Assembly (NCBI GenBank): GCA_038373885.1
Contig: JAWZYV010019585.1
Span: 496,001-560,000 of the forward strand
Direction of reading: 5' to 3'
Source of the DNA: Cheiracanthium punctorium
Lineage: Eukaryota; Arthropoda; Arachnida; Araneae; Cheiracanthiidae
DNA: 64,000 bases
The notes below the pieces were generated by a model. The model worked only from the letters and a program-made list of their open reading frames with translations, had not been told where the DNA came from and searched no databases. The translations under genes and the position numbers were made by a program. Every line of letters begins with the position of its first letter. Position 1 is the first letter of the stretch. Shown piece by piece: positions 11,677-22,939 of the stretch.

Positions 11677-13119
11677 CAGTGATTTCCAAAAATTAAGGAA
11701 ATATCTCAAAATTAGCGATAACTCTCTTAAATAATTGACCATTCTGTATGAAATATAAAAATGTTATTAAATAAGAATTGCTGAGTAAAACTGCAATATG
11801 CAATATGGTGGCGCTACATCGAAATGCGTCACCCGCGAGGAGCATAAAGTTGCATGTTTGAGAAGAAGTTTACAAATTTTTCTGTGGTACTGAGATAAAA
11901 AAATCTAGGATAACCAATTAATAGTAATGACTTCCAGACATCATTTGCCCAAAGAATGCAATGGGGAGCTTTTGGCGGACTTGTGGCAGGATAAAGTTAG
12001 ACAAAAGTGGCCAGATGGACGACTGTCTGGTTTTCTGCGGTTCATAAATTTTTGAAACAATGTATGACCACAACTCTGCATCCTTGATGCTCAATCAAAG
12101 ATTACCAAATGCTATGACAAGTGCTGATGACAGATATTTGCCGTTATGCGCAAGAACTAATAAAACCGCAATTGCGACTCAACTCAGATCCTCCCTTGCT
12201 GCAACCACTGGAAGGCTAATGGAAATCTCAACCGTGCGTAAAAGGATTCACGAAGGTGGTCTGTGAGTGGTGAAGAAGGTGGTTGTGGTCACGCAAGACC
12301 ACCAGATGTTTGCCTGCCACTCAGATCATGTCACAAAAGAGAAAGTTTGGGGTAGGAACATCAGCAACCCCCCCGAACGGCTAATCAGTGAAATGCTGTT
12401 CTCTTTAAGGATGAGTCCAAGTTTAGCCTAAAAATGACAGTGTGTGTTATTTCATTTGGAGAGAACTTCTACACTTTATCATCCATCCACAAATATTCGT
12501 GAAAGAGATGCAGGAGGGAATGTTTGTCTTTTGGTGCAATATCTTTTGGTGGACGCACCGTTCTCCATGTCTTTCCACTAGGAGCCGTAAATGTTCAGAC
12601 CTATAGCATGGTATCCTCGATGCTTATGTGTGAACTTATGCAGGGCAATACGTGATGAATTCCTGCTACAGGACACAGCGGTAGATTGCATAGTATTTGC
12701 ATCGTGGATGATTATCTTCAACAGCACACAATTTAGCACATGGAGTGGCGTGTTAGATCACCGAACCTGAATCCTTTCAAGCATGCTTGATATGCTCTAG
12801 TAAGTCGTATAGCTGTTTTTCCTCCTAATAAGACACCTGACACGCTTTTCATTTCTTTGCAAGAGAAATGACTCTCACTTCCAATGAAAATGATAGGCCA
12901 CGTAATTGATAGTATGGCAATTCGCTGTAGATGCTGTATTGTTTCTAGGATGGAGATTTATATACTTAAGAAGAAAAAAATATTACTAAATTACTACTTA
13001 GGTTTATTGACAGTTACTTTTTATTGAAAATAGCGCATGTAGCATCTATAGTATTTTTTTTTACAGAAATGGCAAAAGAATTTTTATACCATATGTCCAT
13101 CAGTTTTTGAAGTGCACTT
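11677..13119 (+). mobile_element. Tc1-family DNA transposon relic (about 1.44 kb)
   Basis: The left end CAGTGATTTCCAAAAATTAA follows a TA. The reverse complement of the right end, AGTGCACTTCAAAAACTGAT, also follows a TA. The ends are diverged, but their placement on either side of the transposase relic and the total length fit a Tc1 element of about 1.5 kb. Confidence 0.6.
11930..12955 (+). pseudogene. Degenerate Tc1-family transposase
   Basis: Fragments in all three plus frames line up in the order of a Tc1 transposase. The N-terminal DNA-binding part begins with TSRHHLPKECNGELLADLWQ. The clearest stretch is 12132-12266, reading YLPLCARTNKTAIATQLRSS and then LAATTGRLMEISTVRKRIHE, which matches the second helix-turn-helix of Tc1-type transposases. 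Catalytic-domain remnants follow: FILMDGRT-like pieces near 12540, MDD-like near 12707, SPNLNPFKHA at about 12760 (normally SPDLNPIEHxW, so both acidic residues of the last catalytic motif are altered), and a C-terminus VIDSMAIRCRCCI (normally a conserved SMxxRCxxCI). Many stops and frameshifts make it non-functional. The enzyme would have cut and pasted the element at TA sites. Confidence 0.72.
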
Positions 13120-13136
13120 AAGAGACGAAAATCTTT

Positions 13137-13289
13137 TATCGTATTAGCCCGAATATAATGCGACCACGAAATTTTTCATCAATATAATTAGAAAACTCCT
13201 ATATTTAGGTTTCGAATTCAGCGCGAGTCAGGTTTTTAACGGGAAATAATCAGTCAAAAATACCGCGTTATATTCGGACCAATACGGTA
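13137..13289. mobile_element. 153-bp MITE with TACCGTATT-type ends
   Basis: The left end TATCGTATTAGCCCGAATAT and the reverse complement of the right end TACCGTATTGGTCCGAATAT match at 22 of the first 26 positions. The outermost TA may be the target duplication. No coding capacity. A related element lies at 21576-21734. Confidence 0.75.
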
Positions 13290-14060
13290 CATGCTTAATA
13301 CATTTAGTAAGTTTTGCTTAAAATTTTGATTTTTCTTTCATGAAAAAAAAAACTAATAAAGTTGAGAATAAACCAATTTTATTATAAAGAGCGGGGTTTT
13401 TCTCAAAAAAAAAGTAGCTCAAACGTTTATGAGAGAAGGAGCCGAAGGACATACATGATCAGAGGTATTTTTATGTGGGCTGTCACAAGAATAACAAGAT
13501 GTGTCTCATTAATATTTTTATTTGATCAAAGATTTTTGTCAGTTAAAACATTTCGTACCACAAAAACATTTCTAAGACATATGTCAGGGACCACACGATT
13601 TTGAGCAAACTCATAACTGACAATCTTTACAGAATAAAATTAACCACTTCTATGAAAGGCATATATTTTGGACATGTTTTTATGAAAATAACAAGTTCAA
13701 GCATTCCAATCAGAGTTCCGCTGTACTATAAGGTGAAAATTACTCTTTCTACAGAAAATGGTAAGTCACGTTTTAATAGATGTTGTCAGCTATGAAAAGT
13801 GCACGTTTCTTAAATCATCATAAAATTCGTTTATTGCAAGAATTTGTTAATAACTCCATTCGTTTTACGTGTTTTATTAATTTTTAAATAAGGTAGTGTT
13901 TTCGGGATGCCCTGAACGTTCAGATATTTATGCAATACATGCAACACATCAATACTGCATTTATATCCGTACAGCAAATGTCAGTAATTGCACCGGATTT
14001 CATTAGAAAATAACACTGAAAAAAAAGAAAAAACATTTCATTTTCTACATTCGATCAGGA
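13290..14060. other. Non-coding stretch
   Basis: Two short overlapping plus-strand ORFs (13362-13795) show no motif and probably arise by chance. Nothing else is supportable. Confidence 0.5.
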
Positions 14061-14067
14061 AAAATGT

Positions 14068-14510
14068 GGAATGGATCCCCAGTTTTTGTTCAATGTAGTA
14101 TGGTCGGACAAAACCTTCTTTATGAAGACTTACTTGAGTGTGCTTATCACTTGGATTTCAGTGACATTGAACCCCCTCTAGAAACTAATGGCTACAAGAT
14201 TACCTCCATGAGAGTTTGATGTGGTGTTACCCCCTTTTCTTCTTTTGTCTTCATCACTCGACACTTTTTCTTCTTCAAACTTTCTTCTTTAAAGGAAGTT
14301 CGTTGTTCAACATCTAGATAGAAAACTTGCTCAATAATTGCTTAGATTTTACATAGTGCTCTTTTACGTAAATTAATTATGTCTCCATTGCAAATTAATG
14401 TATTGTCTCGAATTAAAGTTCATGCAAGACGGCGCCCCTCAGTTTACTTCGAGGGAAATTAAGGCATTTTATTTTTGGAAACTTCTGAAGATGACCGAGT
14501 GATAAGTTAA
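14068..14510 (+). pseudogene. Mariner/IS630-type transposase relic
   Basis: Two catalytic signposts of the family that encodes an HTH plus DDE transposase survive on the plus strand. From 14071 the frame reads MDPQFLFNVVWSDKTFFMKT, matching the first-aspartate block (usually NPxFLxxVxWSDExxF, with D kept and the following E changed to K). At about 14422 the frame reads FMQDGAPQFTSREIKAFYFW, matching the second-aspartate block (FMQDGAPPHF). The spacing between them (about 340 bp) is close to normal. Stops interrupt the region, and I could not place terminal repeats with confidence. DUF4817-type elements nearby (35022, 38340, 53688) belong to the same broad group. Confidence 0.65.
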
Positions 14511-14627
14511 GTTCGCGTGGCTGCAAATACAACAGACTTAACTAGATAAAATTTTCGCCGTGAGAACATTTAATGTCCTTGTGTGACGGTCCTTTTCTGT
14601 CCTGTTGTCGGAACTATGTCGGAATTG

Positions 14628-14635
14628 TGTCCTAC
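14628..14635. repeat. Left 8-bp target duplication
   Basis: TGTCCTAC, identical to 14809-14816, flanking the hAT-type MITE. An 8-bp duplication is the hallmark of hAT insertion. Confidence 0.85.
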
Positions 14636-14808
14636 TAGGGGCTTAGCCAAGGGGGGGGGTTAGGGAGGACATAACCCCCCCCCCCCCAATGAGAAATTTT
14701 TGTCATACAAAATGTATATTCTTCACTGCATTATCACACACACGTATACATATATATGAGTTGTGGCAGTCGTAACCCCCCCTTGAAATATTTCTGGCTA
14801 CGCCCCTG
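14636..14808. mobile_element. 173-bp hAT-type MITE with exact 8-bp target duplication
   Basis: The ends TAGGGGCTTAGCC and (reverse complement of the right end) CAGGGGCGTAGCC form the terminal inverted repeat. Both are followed inward by long G or C runs and a related T/A core. The exact 8-bp duplication TGTCCTAC supports a hAT transposase as the mobilising enzyme. There is no coding sequence. Confidence 0.85.
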
Positions 14809-14816
14809 TGTCCTAC
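14809..14816. repeat. Right 8-bp target duplication
   Basis: TGTCCTAC, the partner of 14628-14635. Confidence 0.85.
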
Positions 14817-14956
14817 AGAAAAGAATCTGGGAAGTTATTCAGACATTTTTTATTCATCTTGCACAGATTTTGGGACTTTCCATAACTGTTCCATAATATA
14901 CGAAACGTATATTAATATATATACATTCCGAAAATTATGGAACAACGTCAAATACA

Positions 14957-14980
14957 TAGATGCAGCTTCTGCTGCATCTA
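14957..14980. other. Perfect 10-bp stem hairpin
   Basis: TAGATGCAGC, loop TTCT, GCTGCATCTA. It lies just inside a wider inverted pair (GTTCCATAAT near 14889 and ATTATGGAAC near 14934), so the whole patch 14885-14982 is palindrome-rich. It may be a MITE end; no function is evident. Confidence 0.6.
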
Positions 14981-14989
14981 TTCATTTAT

Positions 14990-17671
14990 GGCATGCAGCA
15001 TTATGTTTTAATTCTCTACTTGTCCAGTGTCATTTACTGTACGTGTGATTTGAATATATCTGCTATTTATGTCAAACATGTGTGAATTACATATTTTGAT
15101 AACTATTTAAATTACACTTTTTTGACACATAAAAAAATCATATATTCCTTTTATCCCATTTATGCAAATTGCATTTTTATGGTTATTTTTTTATTTTTAA
15201 TAAATTTCGAAAGTTTTAACGAGACAGTTCGAATAATTTGAGATGCACCTCCTATTATAATACGACTATCTACATCTAAAAGAGTGGAAAGAGTATTTGT
15301 AAATCGTTCCATCGACATTCAAAATTGCATTCACAAGTTAATCTATGAGGCAAATTATTGAATGAAATACAGTGGTAAGGTTACTTTTTATGTTTTAATC
15401 AAGTGCGGCACTTGCCTTGGATAATGTCTTATCATTCATACATTTCATATCAATAACCTATCTAGTTTAGAATATTTTTAAAGAGAATCTGTGCAGTATC
15501 TCTTATTATAAGAAAAAAACCTACGCTGATATTACTACTACTAAAAATTAATAAATTGCGGATAAAAATATTGTAGACGTAATTCAAACTTATGAGAAAA
15601 TCCAAACAAAAGATAATTTTGAACAATTATTTCTTCTACAGGTAAAACATTAGCGTATGTGTTAAAATTAAAGCAATGTATAGATGTGTCTCTCATATAT
15701 AAAAAAAAGTTCTGAGTGCATTTGTTTAGACATCCAAACGTGTTTGAATTTTATAAAAAAAAATCATTCCAGTTTTTTTTTAACTCGATTCCTAGATTAG
15801 TTGTTATACAGTTCATGAATATGGGTAATCTATATGTATTTGAGTGCGTATATAGGTTATACAATTTTAATATGTAAAATGATCTACAGACGATGATAAA
15901 CTGAAATTCCTCATTTTCGTTGGAGCCTAAACAGGTGTTCTGTAATCAAACAGAAATGAAAAATTTAATTGCGTCATAGATAGAAATGATTGGCCACACA
16001 CAATTAAATGAAATATTTTCTTTCATTATATATGCAATGCCAATTTTCTTCACAATTACACAAAAACTGTTTTGATGACAGACTTAACAAATGAATACTT
16101 CAGTATTTAGAGCGTTAAATCATATTGTCATCAATTATACGTCCCAGCTCATAAATTTAAATTATGCTGAATATTCTCTGAATTAATTTCATATCTTATA
16201 TTTGTATAGGCAGGTGTAAACACCGAAATTACATTCAAGCACTTAATAGAATTCACAAACAGTTATTTGACAGCTACATATATATGTTCTGGTACACTTG
16301 CCATAGTTTAATGCAGTTTTTTATATAATTATAGCGATGACATGCAGCAATTCCCTAAAGGTATAAGAAGCGTTTTATAAGTGTATAATGCGTAGTCCAA
16401 CTATTAATAATATTATAGTAGAGATTAGAATAGCTGCGCTTGTTTACAGAAAAATGCATAATTTATATTAAAGATGAAATCAAATGAGATATAGGGGAAG
16501 GTGGCCTAAAACGATCCTAGCGGCTACCTTGACAGTATTAAAAATAATAAAGCTGCTGTGATGAAAAAATTAAAAATAAATAACATTTCAACACATATAA
16601 TCAAAATTAATACTGTAAAGAAACTTCGAACAGAAGAACGAAACGTACGTAAAATATTGTTTCGTTATACTTGTGTTAATTTACAGTTTTTATTTGGAAC
16701 TTTTATAGTATCGTACCCAAATTTGTTTCTGTGTCGTTGTGTTACGTCGGAGCAAGACGAGGGCCATCTGCCTATAACGTTGTGCCTTGCGTGGAGGAAT
16801 TTCATATCTATCTTTATACAAACATGTATGCTCCGTCAATTTTATTCATTTTTTTATACTTAATTTTTCAAAATATTGTAAGTAAAAATAAACCATGACT
16901 GACTTTCAGTATTAGGCATTGCCAAGGAATTCTTCATTTATAGTGTCTCATAAGATATTTCTTTGTATATGTTATTAGCTTACTGTACCCAGGAAAAACG
17001 AATAACTTTAATTTCGTCTTCTAGAACACAAGAAATGCAAATTGAGTATTTGCTTTGAGCTCATAAAAATGTTAAATCAAATAAAACTAATTAAATTAGA
17101 GACTTGACTCTTCGTTCTGCAAAATATCATATCATTTGAAAGTCAATAATCCTAAATATGTTCTTGAATGGTTTTTCAAGTATGTTCAACGAAGGTACAT
17201 AATTTGAAGTAATCTTCTGAAAATTGCGGGAAATTTTAGGCCATTGTAAACCACACTGCACAAAATGTATACAAGTTTTTCTAAGTGATTCAAACGACAG
17301 GATCAACTACACATTTTGGAAATTCTTTACCAACTTTCAAATTACGAATGTTTACTCGTTCGCAGTTTTTAATGTTAGTACATACTGCTCAAAATCTGAT
17401 CACTCAGTAATGACTTAAACAAAATACACAACGAAGAAAACAATTCATTAAATTTTCAAGTTATCATTTGATGAAAACTAGGGATGAGGTAAAGACAAGT
17501 CAAGATTTTCAGTTGCTATATGAGATAAGGAAACTGTTTTTGACATTAGAGCATAAGGGATTTTGCAAGATGTAACAAAGCTTTACAACTCATTTTTTAG
17601 ACGAGACAACCTTATTTATTGTTTCCATCCCCAATAAAAATGCAAGAACATCCTAAGCACTATAATAGCTA
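14990..17671. other. AT-rich non-coding stretch
   Basis: No gene is supportable. The 101-codon ORF at 16558-16863 has no motif and biased AT-driven composition. Similar GGCCTAAAA pieces near 16503 and, inverted, near 17236 hint at an old inverted-repeat element but are too short to call. Confidence 0.5.
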
Positions 17672-17739
17672 CACTGCAAAAAAAAGTCTGTCAAATTTAC
17701 AGAAAAAAACTGTCAGCCAGGACGCCAGTTTATTTCCGT

Positions 17740-18270
17740 ATATTTAACAGAAATTTTCTGTAATTTTTTACAGATTCTCCGTTTATTTTACAGAAATCTT
17801 CTGTATGTTTTACAGAAGTCTTCCATAATTTTTTACAGATTCTCTGTTATTTTACATAAATCTTCTGTATGTTTTACAGAAGACTTCCGTAATTTTTTAC
17901 AGATTCTCCATCAATCTTACAGAAATCCTCTGTAATTTTTTACAGATTCTTCATCAATTTTACAGAAATATTCTGTGTGTTTTACAGAAGTCTTCCGCAA
18001 TTTTTTACAGAGTCTCTTTCTTTTACAGAAATCTTCTATGCGTTTTACTGATTTCTTCTGTATTTTTTTTTTAATTTTTACAGATTCTCCGTTCATTTTA
18101 TAGAAATGTTTTGTATTTTTTTTTTTAGATACTCCATTTAATTTACAGAAATCTGTAATTTTTCCAGATTCCCCATGTTTTGTCCCCGTGTATATTTCTG
18201 TCAATGTAGCAGACTTTAAGCATTTTTTTACAGCTAGATTTAAGCAATTTACAGAAAAAAACAGTTTATT
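17740..18270. repeat. Subterminal tandem array of palindromic ACAGAA motifs (about 64-bp period)
   Basis: The motif TTTTTTACAGATTCT recurs near 17767, 17830, 17895, 17937, 18001 and 18073, mostly 63-65 bp apart. Each unit contains ACAGAAATCTTCTGT, itself a palindrome around a 3-base centre, and a variant ACAGAAGTCTTC. The 95-codon minus-strand ORF here is simply the translated repeat (recurring SVK and FCK) and is not a gene. Such subterminal arrays may serve as transposase binding sites. Confidence 0.85.
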
Positions 18271-18279
18271 TATGAAATA

Positions 18280-18990
18280 TATTTTGTATATATAACAACT
18301 TTCTTTTGTTTTTAATAATTCAATACCTTACTTAAAATTACTTAAAAAATTCAGTAATTTTATGATATACTAACTTCTTTCGACGACTTTGTCCCTGTTA
18401 TGTTGTAAAAAAATTCTGCTACGAAATGTTAATGAAAATAAATTCTTGAGTATGTTTTAAAATCATAGGTGGCATTAATTATTTTCAATCAATTCCATCC
18501 AAGGTCATACTTTAAAATTAAGTAACTGTACAAAATAAAATATTAATGTTGAAAAAAGAAAGATATATAAGAACGATTGCTATCAATCAAGTAAAACAGT
18601 AATCAAAGAAGCTGATTTCAAATGAATCAATGCATTTCAAAGCACGAAAACTTATACACAAATCAATGGATCAGGGTGGGAGTGTTGATGTTCCAAGCAT
18701 AAAATTTAAAGTTTATTTTTTAATGCTTTCAAAATTATTTCTTGATATTATCCATCAAGTATCCATCAATTTCTATGTTCATGGAGAGGGAAGCGTATCA
18801 GTTTGCCATGTCAATTGTCCCTAAATAAATGGTTGAGGTATTTGTAGTAAATGAAGTTAGTGGAAGTATTTACTGTAAAGTTTATTTTTTAGGTGATTGT
18901 AGCGCCTCATTGTAGTTAAAATAATATATATGTTTGCTTCTAAACTATTGATTAATGTAGTGATGGCGTCGTTCAAGTAAATACTACATA
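18280..18990. other. AT-rich non-coding stretch
   Basis: No gene, repeat or RNA is supportable here. Confidence 0.5.
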
Positions 18991-18994
18991 TATA

Positions 18995-19183
18995 GAGTGA
19001 AACCTCTGAAAAACAGCTACGTTTGGTCCCATAAAATAATGGCCATTTTATGAGACAACCGTTCTTTGGAGGTTCACAATAATGTTAATTCAATAGTCTC
19101 AATTCAATTCTGTAAACTTCTAACAGTGTCTGTTTTAAGAGATGACCAGTCTTCGGAGGTGACCGTTAGTAGAGGTTTTAATG
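18995..19183. mobile_element. 189-bp Tigger/pogo-type MITE
   Basis: The left end GAGTGAAACCTCTGAAAAAC and the reverse complement of the right end CATTAAAACCTCTACTAACG share AAACCTCT and spacing, each next to a TA. Inside, GGTGACC-type pieces face each other near both ends. Non-coding. Confidence 0.6.
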
Positions 19184-19746
19184 TATATACATATATGCAT
19201 TTTATTTTTCAGAAATAGTTTTTAGGAGTTTAAAATTACTCTTGATTGATATATCTATGCTTAGATTTTTGTAATATCCATTAATAATCAAAGAAATACG
19301 TCAAGAAAAATTGCGAAAAATTAGATTTATTTTAAGAAAAAAAATACAGTATTTATAAAGTATTTCAAAGTACAAACAAAGGAATATTTACAAAGTTTAT
19401 TGTTTATAATTTTATAGATTAGCTCTCCAGCATTCATGGGTATTTCTTAATATATAAATAGTGGTCAATTAGCTCATATGCCGACACTTTATTAAGTAAA
19501 TTGAGAATTTTCATATGACCGGCCTCACGTGTTTTCACATCAGGATTCTTCTTGCATCATCTGTTAGGCTTTATTCCAAGCAAACAACTAGAAACAAAAT
19601 AATTTACTCCAGTGAATTAAATACATTTAAAAAATCACATTTTACTTTTGACTCATTTATAAACTGAAATTTGTTAGCACAAGGGAGCTAGGAGCATAAT
19701 AATTTTACTTTTCAGCAGCACTTGTTCTAATTCCCCCTCAACAAGC

Positions 19747-19815
19747 ACGTAGCCAGAGAAGGGGACCCTTGAGGAGCTACACCCCCCCCCCGAAAGTTCA
19801 AATATGTATGTTTGT
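19747..19815. mobile_element. hAT-type MITE fragment
   Basis: CAAGCACGTAGCCAGAGAAG followed by a C run resembles the terminus of the MITE at 14636-14808 (CAGGGGCGTAGCC). Only one end is visible. Confidence 0.4.
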
Positions 19816-19821
19816 ATACAG

Positions 19822-20150
19822 GCGCGGATTTAGGGAAACAGGCTCTGCAGCCCCGCGTCCTCTACGAGAGAGGGGCCCCATTACCACAATCCACCCAGTA
19901 TTCTACGGAAGGCTTATATTCTATCTAAGACCCTTATTCTAGGGAAGTCTTATTTCAGTATTTCAGACAATTCAGTACTAAAATACAAAAAGTTTCAGTA
20001 TATTTTAAAATTATCACTATGCCTTGCTTATGTCGGAGGGTGGGGGGCTCTTTCTTGCAACTTTCATAGGACCCCATGATACCTATGTTTAAGTTATGGT
20101 ATTTGAATATTTGAGCCTCCCCGAATAAAAATCCTGACAATGGGCCTGCC
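19822..20150. mobile_element. Possible hAT-type MITE relic
   Basis: CAGGCGCGGATTTAGGG at the left and GGGCCTGCCC at the right recall hAT MITEs that begin CAGGGGCGGATTTAGG and end in GGGCCxGCCCTG. An internal AGAGGGGCCCC fits as well. No target duplication was found, so the boundaries are tentative. Confidence 0.35.
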
Positions 20151-20696
20151 CTTCCAAATTAAAATGTCAAAATTATCATCTTGTTTTAAAATAGAAGACT
20201 GTATGCATCATTGCTCCTGAACATACGAAATAAATTTACATGATAAAATATTTTTACTACATTTAACAATATGCTTCATTTTCGTCAAATCTTTTTGAAA
20301 AAATAATGAATAAGAAAAAAGAATCAAATTTTCACATTTTTAAAAGGGGAAAGCTCAAATTTTTAAGCATTCCTCTCTTTTTAAATGTAAAACTTTTATA
20401 AAGAACAGAGCGATCAGATCTGCGCTAATTTTTAATTACTCTCTTACATATTTCAACTTCGAAAAGTGAATAAAAAATTTCTATTTATGTTTAGTGTTCC
20501 TGATTCAGGATATTGGCCAATGACTACACTTATGATTCGAGATTTTGAAATTTAAAATTGATGATCAGACTCGAAAGCAAAATATTATTTAGAATAAGCA
20601 AAATATTAAAAAAATACTTTTATAACTAGGCACTGATATGAAATGGATTTAAAATTTATGCATTAAGATAAATAAACAATTTATCTTGCACAAAGC

Positions 20697-20906
20697 CTCA
20701 CCATGGCACAGTGGTTATTTCACTGAAAATGGTAGACGGCCGAAGTGTGAAGGTCCCGGGTTCGGGTTCCATAGCACACCCGTCGACCTAACCGTTCGGT
20801 GTTTTTCGTATTTTTCTCCGAAACTTAGGGTAGATACGGGTTAGGACCCCTTACAAAGACCCGACAGAGACCCCACACCCTCGTCCGAATGACCAAACAA
20901 GGGAGT
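20697..20906 (+). mobile_element. tRNA-derived SINE, sense copy
   Basis: The head contains an RNA polymerase III promoter: A box TGGCACAGTGG (20704-20714) and B box GGGTTCGGGTTCC (about 20758-20770), the spacing of a tRNA gene. A body follows with ACCGTTCGGTG, GGACCCCTTACAAAGACCC and CCTCGTCCGAATGACC. Another copy with the same head lies on the minus strand at 25259-25445. The element would be copied by a LINE reverse transcriptase in trans; none is present here. It ends abruptly at a palindromic junction with an inverted relative. Confidence 0.75.
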
Positions 20907-20936
20907 TACCACTCCCTTGTTCGGTCATTCGAACGA
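20881..20936. repeat. Palindromic SINE-SINE junction (26-bp arms)
   Basis: The left arm 20881-20906 and right arm 20911-20936 are inverted copies, 24 of 26 matching, with a 4-base centre (TACC). The arm begins TCGTCCGAATGACCAAACAA. It marks where the sense SINE meets an antisense relative. Confidence 0.9.
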
Positions 20937-21065
20937 GGATTTACAAGTGGACTTCGAGCCAAGCACACAAATCCGATATACATGTTCACAACAGCAGCAG
21001 CTAGTCACTATAGCGCAAGCGGGTCGCACGGATGTGTGCTTCTAATGCATATACGCAGGTTCATA
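20911..21065 (-). mobile_element. Antisense copy of the same SINE family
   Basis: Read on the minus strand it contains TGTGAACATGTATATCGGAT, TGTGCTTGGCTCGAAG, AAATCCTCGTTCGAATGACC, then AACAAGGGAGT. The plus-strand fragment at 22940-23104 has the same order of words, so both share a body distinct from the tRNA-like head of 20697-20906. The small ORF across the junction is not a gene. Confidence 0.65.
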
Positions 21066-21117
21066 TACGCAATATGAATTCAGTTATCACGAGCAGACAC
21101 GTATTCAGGATACATAT

Positions 21118-21250
21118 TGGGAGGGGGGGGGGAGTCCAAACCGTATAAAAGGAAGAATTTTTCACAAAAAGACTATCATTATAGTGACAAAAATCAAAAT
21201 TTCAGGGGGGGGGGTGTCCGAACTCCCAGGACCCCCCCCCCTCCTCGTTA
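21118..21250. mobile_element. G/C-run repeat relic (hAT-MITE-like)
   Basis: A G run (21119-21132), an A-rich core, a second G run near 21205 and a C run near 21231, with CCGAACTCCCAGGACC between. This mirrors the organisation of the hAT-type MITE at 14636-14808, but no terminal repeats survive. Confidence 0.35.
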
Positions 21251-21575
21251 AATACGTCATATGAGTTTGCAGATAGTTTTGGATTATGTGCACAGATAGC
21301 TTTTTCTTTTACCTGACTATGGTTGTTAGTAAACTGAAATTGTATTTATTTTAAAAAAAAGAAACGGGGTTTGAGGGGGTAGAGCCCCCCTCACAGAGTA
21401 GATGTTAACTTAAAATATAGTGAATAAGAATTATAAAAAAATCTATACATCCCTGTTTAAGAATTTAAAAAATGAATACATAATATTTAAATAAAATATT
21501 AATGCCATTGAAAATTTCAATAGACTGCCAATAATGACCAATACTAAAGCTGTTCCGATCACCAGAAGCCAAAAC

Positions 21576-21734
21576 TACCATGTTTACTCACGTAATAGTC
21601 GCCAATTTTTCATGTTGAAATTCCAGGTGTGACTATTATGCGGGTAAAATCTACTATATAATATTGTAACTCTAAAGAGCTATTTTTTTCTGCTTCAAAA
21701 CGGGGGTTCGACTATTAACACGGTAAACACGGTA
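21576..21734. mobile_element. 159-bp MITE with TACCRTGTTTAC ends
   Basis: The left end TACCATGTTTACTCACGTAA and the reverse complement of the right end TACCGTGTTTACCGTGTTAA match well and both continue TAGTCG. The outer TA may be the target duplication. It resembles 13137-13289 in size and in starting TACCGT, and may be a subfamily of the same group. Confidence 0.75.
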
Positions 21735-21739
21735 TTCTG

Positions 21740-22900
21740 CATCAAATGACGATAAACACTGTAAAGAATTTTAAATCTCCCTGATTTAGAAGAGATTTTT
21801 TGCAGAATTCTCTGACTTTTCCAGACATAAAATTTCCCAAATTCCTGAATTCCAAGTCGCCCCTGAATATACAAAAAACTAGAAAATCCCCACTGTAAAA
21901 TTACTTCAAATCAAAATCTAGCTGCTTATCTCATACAAATGAAATATTACTTTTAAAACTGAAGAAAATGATTATTGTTTTTGATAATGACATAATTTGT
22001 AGAAAAAAGAAAATCACAATGTTATGAAGCTAGAAATATTTCTTTGATAAGATATACTACTCGACATTAAAATTGCTGAACTGTGTGTAGAATGTAACAT
22101 TCTTGGTGTTGCTATTTTAATTACCAGTTGTGTATTAATAAAATAAAAAAAACAGTTACATGCTATATACACATAAATTTCATACTTTTTAAAATATTGC
22201 TATGGTTTGATTTATTTATATATTTACAAAATCGTAGTTAAAAGTGTTTCATTAACTTTGAAAAAAAGTGTATAACTATGCTTCTTTGATTCATTTTTAC
22301 TAGGATTAAGAAATAATAGTATGCAATATGCTAAAAGAATTGCAAAGTGTGTACATATTTAAAACTACTTAACAAATATTACAAGGAAATTATAAATAAT
22401 TTGTAGATACAATTCTTCTGTTCTTTTATAGGTTAAAAGGTGAAATATATCATTTCTTTAATTTGGTTTACCTCATAAACTTGATTAAGATATATCCATT
22501 GATTTAAATTATTGACGGCACTTACGCGTTAGGAAACTTTAAGATACTCCTAGAAAATCAGATTTCTTATTGTAAGTATAGAAGATAGAAATTTGAGCAC
22601 ACCCAGAGCACACATGCACACTAAAAACATCATAAATTTTTCGGTATTAGCCGACTATTCAAGTACAAACACTGAAAATAAACAATATATTTATCACAGT
22701 GCCACGATGTTTAAGTTCAGCGATATTCTTTCACTTACTGGAGCACTGCAAACAAAATGATTGCGAACAAAAACACTCATTCCAAAATATTTAACATATC
22801 GATCGATAACTATATAATAAGAAATGCTAACTACAGTTCTAGGACCAATTAGCAAGTGTAATGAATATAAACAAACACTATAATAAGGTAATAACTTATG
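21740..22900. other. AT-rich non-coding stretch
   Basis: No gene or clear repeat is supportable. Confidence 0.5.
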
Positions 22901-22939
22901 AGAAACAGTTTAAGAGTAGTACTTAACTTGTTACATGAA

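Noticed and set aside
16494..17250. Possible inverted-repeat element with GGCCTAAAA ends
   Set aside because: Only about ten matching bases at each end and no target duplication; could be chance.
17917..18204. 95-codon minus-strand ORF with repeated SVK and FCK residues
   Set aside because: It is the direct translation of the ACAGAA satellite; the regularity comes from the DNA repeat.
20704..20770. Possible functional tRNA gene
   Set aside because: Pol III boxes are present, but no cloverleaf with a proper acceptor stem or anticodon stem can be drawn; it is the head of a repeated SINE.
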